DNA of 64,000 bases. Source: an uncultured Opitutia bacterium. GTDB taxonomy: Bacteria > Verrucomicrobiota > Verrucomicrobiia > Opitutales > Opitutaceae. Under the pieces are notes generated by a model. The model made no database searches, was not told the origin of the DNA, and saw only the letters and a list, made by a program, of their open reading frames with translations. The translations under genes and the position numbers were made by a program. The stretch is taken from the NCBI GenBank assembly GCA_903877135.1, contig CAIRCN010000006.1:186001-250000 (forward strand), in the 5' to 3' direction. Shown here piece by piece: positions 18,060-26,134 of the stretch (its first letter is position 1; each line of letters opens with the position of its first letter).

Positions 18060-19397
18060 ATGCTAAATTTGCCGACCGAGCTTTTCATCATCTGCCTGCT
18101 CGTGCTCGCCAACGGCCTGCTGGCCATGGCCGAGACGGCAGTCGTCAAGGTGCGCAAGTCGCGGCTGCGCGAGCGCGCGACGCAGGGCCACACGGGCGCC
18201 GCCAAGGCCCTCGAGCTCGCCGAGCACCCCGCGCGTTTTCTGGCGCTGGTGCAGTTCTGGCTGACGCTGTCGGGGATGATCGCCGGCGTGCTCGGCGGCG
18301 CGCGGTTTGGCCGGCCCGTGGCGGATTGGCTCGGCGGATATGGGCTGGAGGGGATTTATGCGAAGGCGCTGGGTTTCGGCTCCGTGACGGTCGGGCTCAC
18401 GGCTTTCATGCTGCTGTTCGGCGAACTTGTCCCGAAACGAGTGGCGCTGGCCTACCCCGAGCAGGTGGCGGCGCTGCTCGCGGGCTCGATGCGGCGGCTG
18501 GCGTGGTTGGCGGCGCCGTTCCTGTGGCTGCTGGAAATCGCGACCGACACCCTCGCGCGGCTGCTGCGTGTGCGAACGCGGCCCGCGGCGGAAACCGTCG
18601 GCGACGAAGAAGTGCGGGCGCTGGTGGAGCAGGGGCTGCACGCGGGGGTGTTTCAACGCGCCGAGAAGGAGATGGTGGAGCGCGTGCTCGCGCTCGACCA
18701 ACTGCCCGTGACGACGATCATGACGCCGCGGCCGAAAATCGTCTTCCTCAACCTCGACGACCCGGAGGAGACCAACTGGCGCAAGATCGTCACCAGCGGC
18801 CACTCGTATTTTCCGGTTTACCAGACGCAGCGCGACCAGATCGTGGGCATGGTGGCGGTGAAGGCGCTGTGGGCGCACTCGGCGATCGGCCTGCCGACAT
18901 CGCTGAAGAACCTGATGTTTCCGCCGCTGAGCGTGCCGGAGACACTGACGGCGATCCAGCTGCTCGAGCAGTTCAAAAAAACTGGCCGGCACATCGCGGT
19001 CGTGAACGACGAGTTCGGCATGCCGCAAGGGCTCGTGACGCTGATCGACGTGCTGGAGGCGATCGTGGGCGACCTGCCGGACCGCGCGAAGCACGAGCAG
19101 CCCGAGGCGAAGAAACGCGAGGATGGCTCATGGCTGGTCGATGCCACGCTGCCGACGAGCGACTTGAAAACGCTGCTCGCGCTCGAGGTCGCGCTGCCGC
19201 ACGAGCACGAGGCGGATTTTCAGACGCTGGGTGGCTTCGTGGTGACGCAGTTTGGGCGCATCCCGGCCGCCGCGGATTTTTTCGATTGGAATGGCTGGCG
19301 CTTCGAGGTGGTCGATATGGACAAGCGCCGCGTGGACAAAGTCTTGATCGCGAAAACAGCCGCGCCGGCGGCGGCCGCCGAAGAACCATCGATCTGA
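18060..19397 (+). CDS. CNNM/CorC-HlyC family membrane protein
   Basis: A 445-residue protein with the full family architecture: DUF21 transmembrane domain (about 1-190; LFIICLLVLANGLLAMAETAVVKVRKSRLRERA and FMLLFGELVPKRVALAYP), a CBS pair (about 205-330; VTTIMTPRPKIVFLNLDD, HIAVVNDEFGMPQGLVTLIDVLEAIVGDL) and a C-terminal CorC_HlyC domain (about 345-430; LGGFVVTQFGRIP). Members are linked to Mg2+/Co2+ efflux or transport in the cytoplasmic membrane. The ATG at 18060 follows a 112-base divergent intergenic region; in-frame 18015 would place a basic leader before the first helix. Confidence 0.88.
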   Translation: MLNLPTELFIICLLVLANGLLAMAETAVVKVRKSRLRERATQGHTGAAKALELAEHPARFLALVQFWLTLSGMIAGVLGGARFGRPVADWLGGYGLEGIYAKALGFGSVTVGLTAFMLLFGELVPKRVALAYPEQVAALLAGSMRRLAWLAAPFLWLLEIATDTLARLLRVRTRPAAETVGDEEVRALVEQGLHAGVFQRAEKEMVERVLALDQLPVTTIMTPRPKIVFLNLDDPEETNWRKIVTSGHSYFPVYQTQRDQIVGMVAVKALWAHSAIGLPTSLKNLMFPPLSVPETLTAIQLLEQFKKTGRHIAVVNDEFGMPQGLVTLIDVLEAIVGDLPDRAKHEQPEAKKREDGSWLVDATLPTSDLKTLLALEVALPHEHEADFQTLGGFVVTQFGRIPAAADFFDWNGWRFEVVDMDKRRVDKVLIAKTAAPAAAAEEPSI

Positions 19398-19429
19398 GGC
19401 CCGCGCCACGCTCCGGCGGCGATCAGCCT

Positions 19430-20378
19430 TCAGCAGATCATTGACCGCTTCGCGCCCAGACCGTGACCGACGGGGTTTTCGCCCACCCAGCGTTCGTCGA
19501 TGGGTTCGGAGGCCGGCTGGTAGCGCGTGTCGGTCGAAAACCGGAAGTAGGGCGACTGGTTGTCGAGGCTCGCGTGCACGGTGGTCATCCCAAAGAGCAG
19601 CATGTCGCCCATGCGATACTCGGTGCTGAGCCAGCGCCCGCCGAGGTGGCCGCGCAGACTTTGCGGGTTGTTGGAGAGGACGCCGCCCCATTTACCAGGG
19701 AATCTCGCCGGAGCGGATTTTCTCCGCCTCGGGGCGGTTCTCGCAGTAGAGATCGACGTCGCGGCTCAGATAGTTCTTCAGGCGCTGCTCCTGCCGGTGC
19801 GAGCCCTCAAGGATCATCAGCCCGCCGATCTCATACGAGATGTCGCCGTAGGGCACCCAGAGGGTGCAGAGCCGCGAGCTGCCCCGCCCCATGTAAACGG
19901 TGTCGCAGTGCGGGTCGGTGCCGAAGCCCCGGCCCATCGTGCGCACCCAGGTGAAATCGAAATGCCGGATGGCCTCACCGAAAAAATCCGCAAAGAACTG
20001 GATGATCGGCCCCGAGTAGAGCAGCCGCTGCATCGCGGGGTTGTGCTTGGCGATCGAGTTCATGAACTCCACCGCTAGCCGCGGATCAGAGAGAAACTTC
20101 AGGTCGGCGTCTTCCCGTTTGACCGCGTCGATTACCGGAAACGCGGTATCGAGCAGGCCTTTCCGGTCAAGGACGGCGGCGATGTGGCTGCGCGCCTCGA
20201 GAACTTCGGCGCGGTCAAAAAAGCCCGGGACATAAAGGTAACCGTCCTCGGCGAAGCGTTCGCGCAGGGCGGCGCGGTCGTGCTGCACGTGATCCGAGCG
20301 GCGGAGTTTGCCGAAGGAAGCGGCGGCGGTGTCGAGTTCGTGGCCTTTGGCGTGAATCCGGGGGTAGGTCGCATTCAT
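19430..20378 (-). pseudogene. Phytanoyl-CoA dioxygenase-like gene split by a frameshift
   Basis: The first 228 codons (20378 down to a TAA at 19692-19694) give a PhyH-type Fe(II)/2-oxoglutarate oxygenase with the metal pair His157-x-Asp159 (DPHCDT). The remainder continues in another frame from about 19693, as KWGGVLSNNP, then GRWLSTEYRMGDMLLFGMTTVHASLDN, TDTRYQPASEPIDERWVGENP and the end at 19430. That second part carries the third metal ligand (His in VHASLDN) and the 2-oxoglutarate Arg (STDTRYQ). Skipping one base near 19694 restores one continuous protein of about 315 residues. It is either a recent inactivating mutation or a sequence error. It follows the peroxiredoxin by 54 bases. Confidence 0.8.
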
Positions 20379-20432
20379 GGCGGGGCAATCAGTCAGGTGG
20401 CGGCGTGAACGGACGGGCTGGCAATTCCTCGT

Positions 20433-20957
20433 TCAGCTTTTCTGCGCGGCGAGGACTTCGAGGATGGCCGCGGCCTGCTTGGAGGTCGTGCCTTTGTAGT
20501 CGGTGTAGATGATCTTGCCGCCCTTGATCAGGTAGGCCTGGCGCTTGGCCACGCTCGTCATGGGATAAGCCGGAACGCCGAAGGCTTCGCGCACCGCGCT
20601 ATCGGTGTCGGCGATGAGCGTGAAGGGAAAGTGAAACTTGTCCTTGAAGGCCTTTTGGTCGGCGACCGTGTCGTGGCTCACGCCGACGACGGCGACGCCC
20701 TGCTTGGTCAGTTCCTCGTAACCGTCGCGGAGCGAGCAGCCCTGCGCGGTGCAGCCGGGGGTGTCAGCCTTCGGGTAGAAATAAACCAGCGTATAGGGCT
20801 GCTGCTTGTAAACGTCGCCGAGGTTGAGCTTGGCGCCAGTTTCGGTGACGGCAGTGACGGCAGGGGCGTCGTCGCCAACTTTGAGAGGTTCGCCGTGGGC
20901 AAAGATGGAAGTGAGGGTGGAGAGGGACATAAGGGCAAGCAGGCGTGAGAGTTTCAT
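20433..20957 (-). CDS. Exported BCP-type peroxiredoxin
   Basis: A 174-residue protein with a signal peptide (MKLSRLLALMSLSTLTSIFAHG) and a peroxiredoxin fold of the thiol-peroxidase BCP/PrxQ class. FYPKADTPGCTAQGC holds the peroxidatic Cys69 with the second Cys74 four residues in between, the atypical 2-Cys arrangement of PrxQ. It reduces hydroperoxides, here probably in the periplasm. It lies in the middle of the long minus-strand block with short gaps on both sides, so it could be co-transcribed with the ligase genes or just carried along. Confidence 0.88.
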   Translation of the reverse strand: MKLSRLLALMSLSTLTSIFAHGEPLKVGDDAPAVTAVTETGAKLNLGDVYKQQPYTLVYFYPKADTPGCTAQGCSLRDGYEELTKQGVAVVGVSHDTVADQKAFKDKFHFPFTLIADTDSAVREAFGVPAYPMTSVAKRQAYLIKGGKIIYTDYKGTTSKQAAAILEVLAAQKS

Positions 20958-21000
20958 GGCGAGAAACTAGAACGCAGCCTGCGAGAAAACGCAAACGGCG

Positions 21001-22200
21001 TCAGACTGCAGCCAAAGGATAAAAACCAGCGCTGGCGCCGACCCAAGTGCGACCCTTGTTGAAATCGACGCCGTGCATCGCGCCTTTCGTGAGCCGCACA
21101 AGCGAATTCACGAGCGTGGGCCAGCCGGTGCCGTCGCCGGCGAGGATGAGCCGCACCTCAGCCTTCGCGGGGCCGTCGGGCGTGGCGAGGACGGGCGCGT
21201 AGGCGACCTTGCGCTGGAGGAGCCACTCGCGCGAGTTCGGCACCGCGGCGATTTTTTCGCGGGTCGGCGCGATATCCACGCCGAGGCCGGCGAATGAGTA
21301 GAGCGGCTTGAGCACGTAGTTTTCGAGATCGGAGGGAATGACGCCCCTGATGTCGCTCACGAAATGGCAGGGCGGCACGAATGGGCCGCGGAGGAAGGGC
21401 AGGGTGTGCTTGCTGATGCGGAAATACCAGTTGGGATGCCCGGCCCACTGCACGTCGAGCTCGTCGAAGAAACTGAACCGCATCGGCGGCTGCTTGCGGA
21501 GTAATTCGTCGAAGATGGCGCGGTTGAAGATGCGCGAGACGGGCGTCTCGATGCCATCGCGGTCATAGGAGAGCTTTTTGCCGTGTTTGCGGACCGCGGT
21601 GACGCACACGGCGCGGACGCCGAGCATTGCCTCAGTGCAGGCGAAATCGACGCGGGTCTTCTGCTCATCGGGCGTGATCTCGAGGAGAATCACCTCGCGA
21701 GGATCGCAGTCGCCGACGATCGCGTGCCGGAGCGCGGCGAGATAGCCGGCCTCGTCGAGCCCGCCAAAATAGCTCGTGAAATCGGCGGGGATATCGGGGA
21801 AGCGGGCCTTGAACGTGCGGGTGAGCAGGGCTTGAAAACAGGCGACGGTCGGAAACCCCTGGAGCTCGATCAACTGCGGCAGCACGCGGCCGGCCGCGTC
21901 GTGGCAGAGCGCGAAGTCGATGCAGAGGTGGTGCGGAAACGGCGTCTCGGCCGGAACGGTGAGTCCGGTGGGAATGGCGCAGGCGGCGTGCGTCCGAAAT
22001 GCCGGCGTGGCTAGCTGGGCGACAATATCGGCCGCGGCGGCGGTGAGCGCGTGGGTGGCGGCCTTGTCGAAAAACAGCGGTGTCTCGGCGACGCGGAAAT
22101 CCACCGGCCAGCGCGTCGAGTGGTTGAGCTCCGCCAGGAACGCCGAGTAGCGTTCCTCAGTGAACGCGGCATTGTAGCGCTGGCGGAGGGCGGGGATCAT
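21001..22200 (-). CDS. ATP-grasp-like ligase candidate (second ATP-grasp of the cluster)
   Basis: A 399-residue protein. The C-terminal third has ATP-grasp-like features: NYVLKPLYSFAGLGVDI (a nucleotide-binding Lys followed by a Gly-rich turn), WLLQRKVAY (adenine-facing strand) and AEVRLIL (metal/ATP Arg strand). The N-terminal part contains HHLCIDFALC and LPQLIELQGFPTVACFQALL, with charged residues that may form the acceptor site. The arrangement recalls glutathionylspermidine-synthetase-like or circularly permuted ATP-grasp enzymes, but no exact family was recognised. It starts 21 bases after the aminopeptidase stop, so the two are probably co-translated. The role is likely amide-bond formation, by inference from fold and from the neighbouring ligases. 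Confidence 0.55.
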   Translation of the reverse strand: MIPALRQRYNAAFTEERYSAFLAELNHSTRWPVDFRVAETPLFFDKAATHALTAAAADIVAQLATPAFRTHAACAIPTGLTVPAETPFPHHLCIDFALCHDAAGRVLPQLIELQGFPTVACFQALLTRTFKARFPDIPADFTSYFGGLDEAGYLAALRHAIVGDCDPREVILLEITPDEQKTRVDFACTEAMLGVRAVCVTAVRKHGKKLSYDRDGIETPVSRIFNRAIFDELLRKQPPMRFSFFDELDVQWAGHPNWYFRISKHTLPFLRGPFVPPCHFVSDIRGVIPSDLENYVLKPLYSFAGLGVDIAPTREKIAAVPNSREWLLQRKVAYAPVLATPDGPAKAEVRLILAGDGTGWPTLVNSLVRLTKGAMHGVDFNKGRTWVGASAGFYPLAAV

Positions 22201-22221
22201 GGGAATGAGCTTCCCGCTCTG

Positions 22222-23247
22222 CTAGATCAGGAACTTCCCCTTCGCCATGACCTGCTCGTGGTCGAGCCAGATGTCGAAAAAGCGGCCGACGCAGTCGATG
22301 TGGGTCGTGCTCTTCCAGGTCTGGCCCGTATGCTCGGAGTAGGGATGGCCGAAGGCGATGTGGATGCCGGGGAGTTTCTCATCCTGCAAAATGTGGCCGA
22401 TGATGTGCGTGCAGGCGAGGTTGGTGCCGATGGCGAACTCGCCCACGCGGTCGCTGTTTTCGTCGGTGTGCACGTAGGCGTCGAACTCGGCCAGCAGTTC
22501 CTTGTTGGCGCAGGCGAGGCTGGTGATGCGGTTGTCGCGGATCTCGATCGTCAGCGGCGTGGCGCCGATGTCGCCGTATTTCTGGCAGAGGTAGTCGCCG
22601 ACAACGCCGTCGACCACAAAGCGGCCGTGGCTGGTGAAGGGCGAGGTGAAGATTTCGCCGCCGGGGAGGTTGCCCCATTTTTCCGGGGTTATGAGGCCGG
22701 CAGTCTTGACCCATTTCAGGTCGGGCGAGAGTTCGGCAACGTAATCGGTGCCGGCGGCGGTCTTGCACGTGACACGTTGGGCGCGGCGGGTCTTCTCGAT
22801 GAGCTTCTGGGAGAGGCGGTCGACCTCGACAAAGTCGGCGCGCATGCCCTCAAGCATGATTTGCTTGTTGATGTTCACCATGTGCCCGTGGCGGATGTGG
22901 CGCGGGTTGACGACATCCATCATCTGCATGCGGGTGCGGAGTTCGCCGGTCTGGGTGAGCGCGCAGTAGAGACTGACTTGGGACTGGGCGAGGTCGGCGA
23001 GAATCTCGGGCGGCATGTCGCGATGGGGGCGCGGGCCGTGGTCCTCCAGGACGAACACGGAGTAATCGGCGCCGGTCTTGTCGATTTCGGCCCGGAGAGC
23101 GGCGGCGATCTCGGCACAGGCGCGGTCGGTGATGAGCGTCATCCGCTCATGGGCGCGGAGGCGCAGGCACACGTGGATGGCGTTGTGCGCCCCGGGCGAG
23201 AGCGCGGGGTCGAAAGTGGCTGAGGGCGGCAGGTCGATGACGGACAC
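22222..23247 (-). CDS. M29-like aminopeptidase
   Basis: A 341-residue protein resembling the M29 (aminopeptidase T/AmpS) metallopeptidases. The C-terminal HIAFGHPYSEHTGQTWKSTTHIDCVG carries the His/His/Asp ligands, and GEFAIGTN supplies the Glu ligand of the two-metal site. The start is GTG at 23247 (SVIDLPP). Members remove N-terminal residues from peptides in the cytosol. Located between an APH-fold kinase and an ATP-grasp-like gene, it may trim or recycle the product of the adjacent ligases; that is inference. The upstream gap holds short direct repeats. Confidence 0.75.
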   Translation of the reverse strand: MSVIDLPPSATFDPALSPGAHNAIHVCLRLRAHERMTLITDRACAEIAAALRAEIDKTGADYSVFVLEDHGPRPHRDMPPEILADLAQSQVSLYCALTQTGELRTRMQMMDVVNPRHIRHGHMVNINKQIMLEGMRADFVEVDRLSQKLIEKTRRAQRVTCKTAAGTDYVAELSPDLKWVKTAGLITPEKWGNLPGGEIFTSPFTSHGRFVVDGVVGDYLCQKYGDIGATPLTIEIRDNRITSLACANKELLAEFDAYVHTDENSDRVGEFAIGTNLACTHIIGHILQDEKLPGIHIAFGHPYSEHTGQTWKSTTHIDCVGRFFDIWLDHEQVMAKGKFLI

Positions 23248-23253
23248 GGGGGA

Positions 23254-23283
23254 AGTGACGAGTGAAAAGTGACGGGTGACGAG
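23254..23283. repeat. Short direct repeats GTGACGRG
   Basis: Three copies of GTGACGAG/GTGACGGG, at 23255, 23269 and 23276, between the kinase stop and the aminopeptidase start. The low-complexity tract probably arose by slippage. No function is known. Confidence 0.45.
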
Positions 23284-23329
23284 AGGAAAACCGAGCGGGC
23301 GTGAGGACGCTTTCCGGGGACGCCGGGAC

Positions 23330-24286
23330 CTATGATTCGATGGAGAACCAGGTTTTTTCCATGTCTTCGAGGGTGGTGAGGGTTTTGGCGCGCTCGGGGC
23401 CGAGGCGTTCGAGGAACCAAGTGAGGTTGCTGTAGCGGTGGAGGAGCAGGTAGGTCATCAGGAGCCGAGGTGAAGCGGGAACCCAAGGATAGCCGTAACT
23501 GCGGATGAAAGCGCGCAGGAGGGATGGTCGCCCTTCGCTGATGAAAATAGGCACGGCGCCAAAATCGTATTCGGCCGCGCCGATCATCGAGGGCTCGAAG
23601 TCGATCAGGCCCTCGATGGTCAAGCGGTCTGGGTCGATGAAGATGTGCTCTAGCATGAGCTCGGTGTGCAGGAAGACCACCGGCGATGCTGCGATGGGCG
23701 CCAGCGCCGGCGCAATGTAGTCGGGAATCTGCGCGAGCAGGTTTTCGCCGACGCCACGGCCGCGCTGATGCTCGACACAGCGTTCCGCCTGCCGGGCGAC
23801 GAAGGTGCGCCACGTCACGGTGGCTTTAGCGGTGGCGACCGGGAGGCGGTGGAGGGCGGCGAGGCTGGAGCCGAGGTTTTTGCAGACAGTGACTTTTTTC
23901 GCGTCGGGCAGGTCGCGCCAGAGCGAGCTGAGCTGCGTGCCGCGGACGCGGGTCATGACGAGGTAGGACCACGTTTCCAGCGTGCCAGACGCCCTGATCT
24001 GCGGGATGTCGAACGAGGTCTTGCTGGCGAGCGTGCGCAGCGAGGCGAGCTCGTTCTCAAAGTGGTCGCGGTGGTTGGAGGAGAACAGTTTCACGACGAG
24101 GTCGTGGTTTACGCCGAAGACGGGCATGGAGCCGCCTATGGTCGCGGAGAGCGTCGCGTCGGCCAAGCTGCACTGGCTCAGAATGTGGCGCAGACCCGGT
24201 TCTAAGAGGGTCTGGTTCTTGCGGATGGCGGAGACGGCGGACAGGGTGTCGGCCTGAGGAAGGAGCGTGGGGGATGAGGCTGACAT
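23330..24286 (-). CDS. APH-fold small-molecule kinase
   Basis: A 318-residue protein of the aminoglycoside/choline kinase-like fold. VVKLF supplies the ATP-binding Lys, and YLVMTRVRGTQLSSLW is the hinge. The catalytic loop reads HTELMLEHIFID instead of the usual H-G-D-x-x-x-x-N, so Glu and His replace Asp and Asn. The metal-binding GLIDFEPS keeps its Asp. The kinase could act with a Glu base, as in some divergent APH relatives, or be altered in function. In this context a small molecule or peptide made by the neighbouring ligases is a more likely substrate than an antibiotic. Confidence 0.7.
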   Translation of the reverse strand: MSASSPTLLPQADTLSAVSAIRKNQTLLEPGLRHILSQCSLADATLSATIGGSMPVFGVNHDLVVKLFSSNHRDHFENELASLRTLASKTSFDIPQIRASGTLETWSYLVMTRVRGTQLSSLWRDLPDAKKVTVCKNLGSSLAALHRLPVATAKATVTWRTFVARQAERCVEHQRGRGVGENLLAQIPDYIAPALAPIAASPVVFLHTELMLEHIFIDPDRLTIEGLIDFEPSMIGAAEYDFGAVPIFISEGRPSLLRAFIRSYGYPWVPASPRLLMTYLLLHRYSNLTWFLERLGPERAKTLTTLEDMEKTWFSIES

Positions 24287-24384
24287 GGGGCGCGGTGTCT
24301 ACGGATGGCGGCAAGCGACGCCCTACGGCGGAACCGATAGAGGGAGGTAGCGGGCTGAAATCCACCCTGAGTTGGGCGCGGTGG

Positions 24385-25539
24385 CTACTTCTTCAGGCCG
24401 GCGGTGGTCTCGGCGACGATGTGGTCGACGACGGCGCGCAGGTCACAGGTCCTGTGCCACACGGCGAGCTGGCGGTCGGCGCCGGTGCCGTTCTTCAGGA
24501 TCTCGTGGATGTAGTTCACTTCATTGCGGCTGCCGAACTCGTCGATCTCCTGGTCGACGAGCTCGAGGAGTTCGAGGATGAGCGCGCGGGTCGGCACCTC
24601 CTCCTGCTTGCCGAAGTCGATGAGCTTGCCGTCGAGGCCGTAGCGCGAGGCGCGCCAGCGGTTCTCGTCGAGCAGGCGGCGGCGGTAGTTGCGCCAGGTG
24701 AGATTTTTCTTGAGGAGCTTGTGGAGTTTCGCGACGAGGGCCTGCATGAGGCCGGCGAGTGCGATGGTCTCGTCGACGCGCATCGGGATGTCGCAGACGC
24801 GAAACTCGATCGTGTCGAAAAATGGGTGGAGCCGGATGTCCCACCAGATTTTTTTGGCGTTATCGATGCACTTGGTTTTGACGAGGAGATCGAGGTAGCC
24901 GTTGTATTCCGCGAGCGACTCGAAGGCGTCGGGGATGCCGGTGCGCGGGAAGCGCTCGAAGACTTTCACGCGGTAGCTCTTGAAGCCGGTGTTGCGGCCG
25001 ATCCAGAAGGGCGAATTGGTGGACAGGGCGAAGAGGTGCGGCAGGAAGTAGCGCGCCATGTTCATCACCTGGATCGCGACCTCGCGGTCGGGGATGCCGA
25101 TATGGACGTGGAGGCCGAAGATGAGGTTGGCGCGGGCGACCTGCTGCATGTCCTCGACGATCCCCTCGTAGCGCTCGCCCTTGGTGATTTTCTGATCGAC
25201 CCAGTGCGAGAACGGGTGGGTGCCAGAGGCGGCGATGGTAAGGCCGCGGCCGCGGGCAAGCTTCCAGAGGTCGGAGCGCAAGGCGGTGACAGCGCGGCGG
25301 GCGTCCTGCACGGTGCGGCAGATGTCGGTGCCGACCTCGACGACGGACTGGTGCATCTCAGTCTTCACGCGCTCGGCGAGGAGCATCTTGCCGTCGTCCA
25401 TGATCTGCTCGACGTGGGAGCGGAGCTCGCGCGTCTCGGGATCAATGATCTGGAACTCCTCCTCGATGCCGAGGGTGAAGAGGCCGTCGGATTTCTTGGC
25501 GGCGGGGCGGGGGGCGGGCTTGGCGGGGGCGGCGCTCAT
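24385..25539 (-). CDS. Carboxylate-amine ligase, GCS2 (YbdK) family
   Basis: A 384-residue protein of the glutamate-cysteine-ligase type 2 superfamily, which joins a carboxylate to an amine using ATP through an acyl phosphate. FTLGIEEEFQII is the family's Glu-rich metal/ATP motif, and THPFSHW, GLHVHIGIPDREVAI and EFRVCDIPMRVDETIAL follow in the expected order. The N-terminal 18 residues are Ala/Pro/Lys-rich and probably disordered. Stand-alone YbdK-type enzymes act weakly on Glu and Cys; here the partner ligases suggest a different product. It is cytosolic, with a 41-base gap after the L,D-transpeptidase gene. Confidence 0.88.
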   Translation of the reverse strand: MSAAPAKPAPRPAAKKSDGLFTLGIEEEFQIIDPETRELRSHVEQIMDDGKMLLAERVKTEMHQSVVEVGTDICRTVQDARRAVTALRSDLWKLARGRGLTIAASGTHPFSHWVDQKITKGERYEGIVEDMQQVARANLIFGLHVHIGIPDREVAIQVMNMARYFLPHLFALSTNSPFWIGRNTGFKSYRVKVFERFPRTGIPDAFESLAEYNGYLDLLVKTKCIDNAKKIWWDIRLHPFFDTIEFRVCDIPMRVDETIALAGLMQALVAKLHKLLKKNLTWRNYRRRLLDENRWRASRYGLDGKLIDFGKQEEVPTRALILELLELVDQEIDEFGSRNEVNYIHEILKNGTGADRQLAVWHRTCDLRAVVDHIVAETTAGLKK

Positions 25540-25580
25540 AGGGTGTTTCTTAAAAATAGAGGTCGCGGAGAATTGAAGGC

Positions 25581-26093
25581 TTATTTTCGGATCTCTATCA
25601 CGGTGCCATCGGCGACGGCGGTGTAGATTTCCTCGATTTCGGGGTTGGTGACGGCGATGCAGCCGGCGGTCCAGTCAGACAGGAGATGCGCCCGGCCGAT
25701 TAGTCCCCAACCGTTGGGCAGGCCGTGCACCATGATCTCCGAACCAGGGTTCACGCCCTGGCTCCTGGCGCGCGCCACGTCTTCGAGTTCAGGATATGAA
25801 ACCTGCAAGGCGCGGTGGTATGAGCTGTCCGGTTTGTGCAAGAGGATGTGGTAGATTCCCTCGGGGGTCTTCTTGTCGCCTTCACGCTGTTTGGGGCCGA
25901 TGGGGACGCGCCCCAGCGATACGGCGTATTTTTTCAAGACGGCGGTGCCGTTGAAGAGAGTCAGCATGTGGGCGTCTTTTTCCACGAGAACCCGGTCGGC
26001 CTTGGTCCCAGCCGGCAGTATGTCGGCGGGCCAGTTGGCCCAGACGAGAGCGGCGAGAACGGTGACGGCGATCAGGGCGAGAATTCTTCTCAT
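25581..26093 (-). CDS. L,D-transpeptidase (YkuD domain)
   Basis: A 170-residue protein with an N-terminal signal/anchor helix (ILALIAVTVLAALVWANW) and a YkuD catalytic domain. MVHGLPNG gives His123, and SDWTAGCIAVTN gives the nucleophile Cys145 (TAGCIAV where many members have SxGCIRM). Such enzymes form 3-3 peptidoglycan cross-links or attach molecules to peptide stems in the periplasm. It sits between the RimK-like ATP-grasp gene and the GCS2 ligase gene with 41-base gaps, so co-expression is likely. A hairpin lies just upstream. Confidence 0.85.
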   Translation of the reverse strand: MRRILALIAVTVLAALVWANWPADILPAGTKADRVLVEKDAHMLTLFNGTAVLKKYAVSLGRVPIGPKQREGDKKTPEGIYHILLHKPDSSYHRALQVSYPELEDVARARSQGVNPGSEIMVHGLPNGWGLIGRAHLLSDWTAGCIAVTNPEIEEIYTAVADGTVIEIRK

Positions 26094-26107
26094 GCTGGTG
26101 AGGGCAA

Positions 26108-26129
26108 GGCGCGTTAGGGATAACGCGCC
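26108..26129. repeat. Perfect 9-bp hairpin inside the ligase operon
   Basis: GGCGCGTTA and TAACGCGCC flank GGGA in the 41-base gap between the ATP-grasp stop and the L,D-transpeptidase start. It could attenuate read-through, protect an mRNA end, or be a dispersed intergenic element. Confidence 0.5.
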
Positions 26130-26134
26130 CTATC

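Noticed and set aside
19128-19691. Open frame across the frameshifted oxygenase and CorC gene end
   Set aside because: Out of frame with both parts of the oxygenase and without family resemblance.
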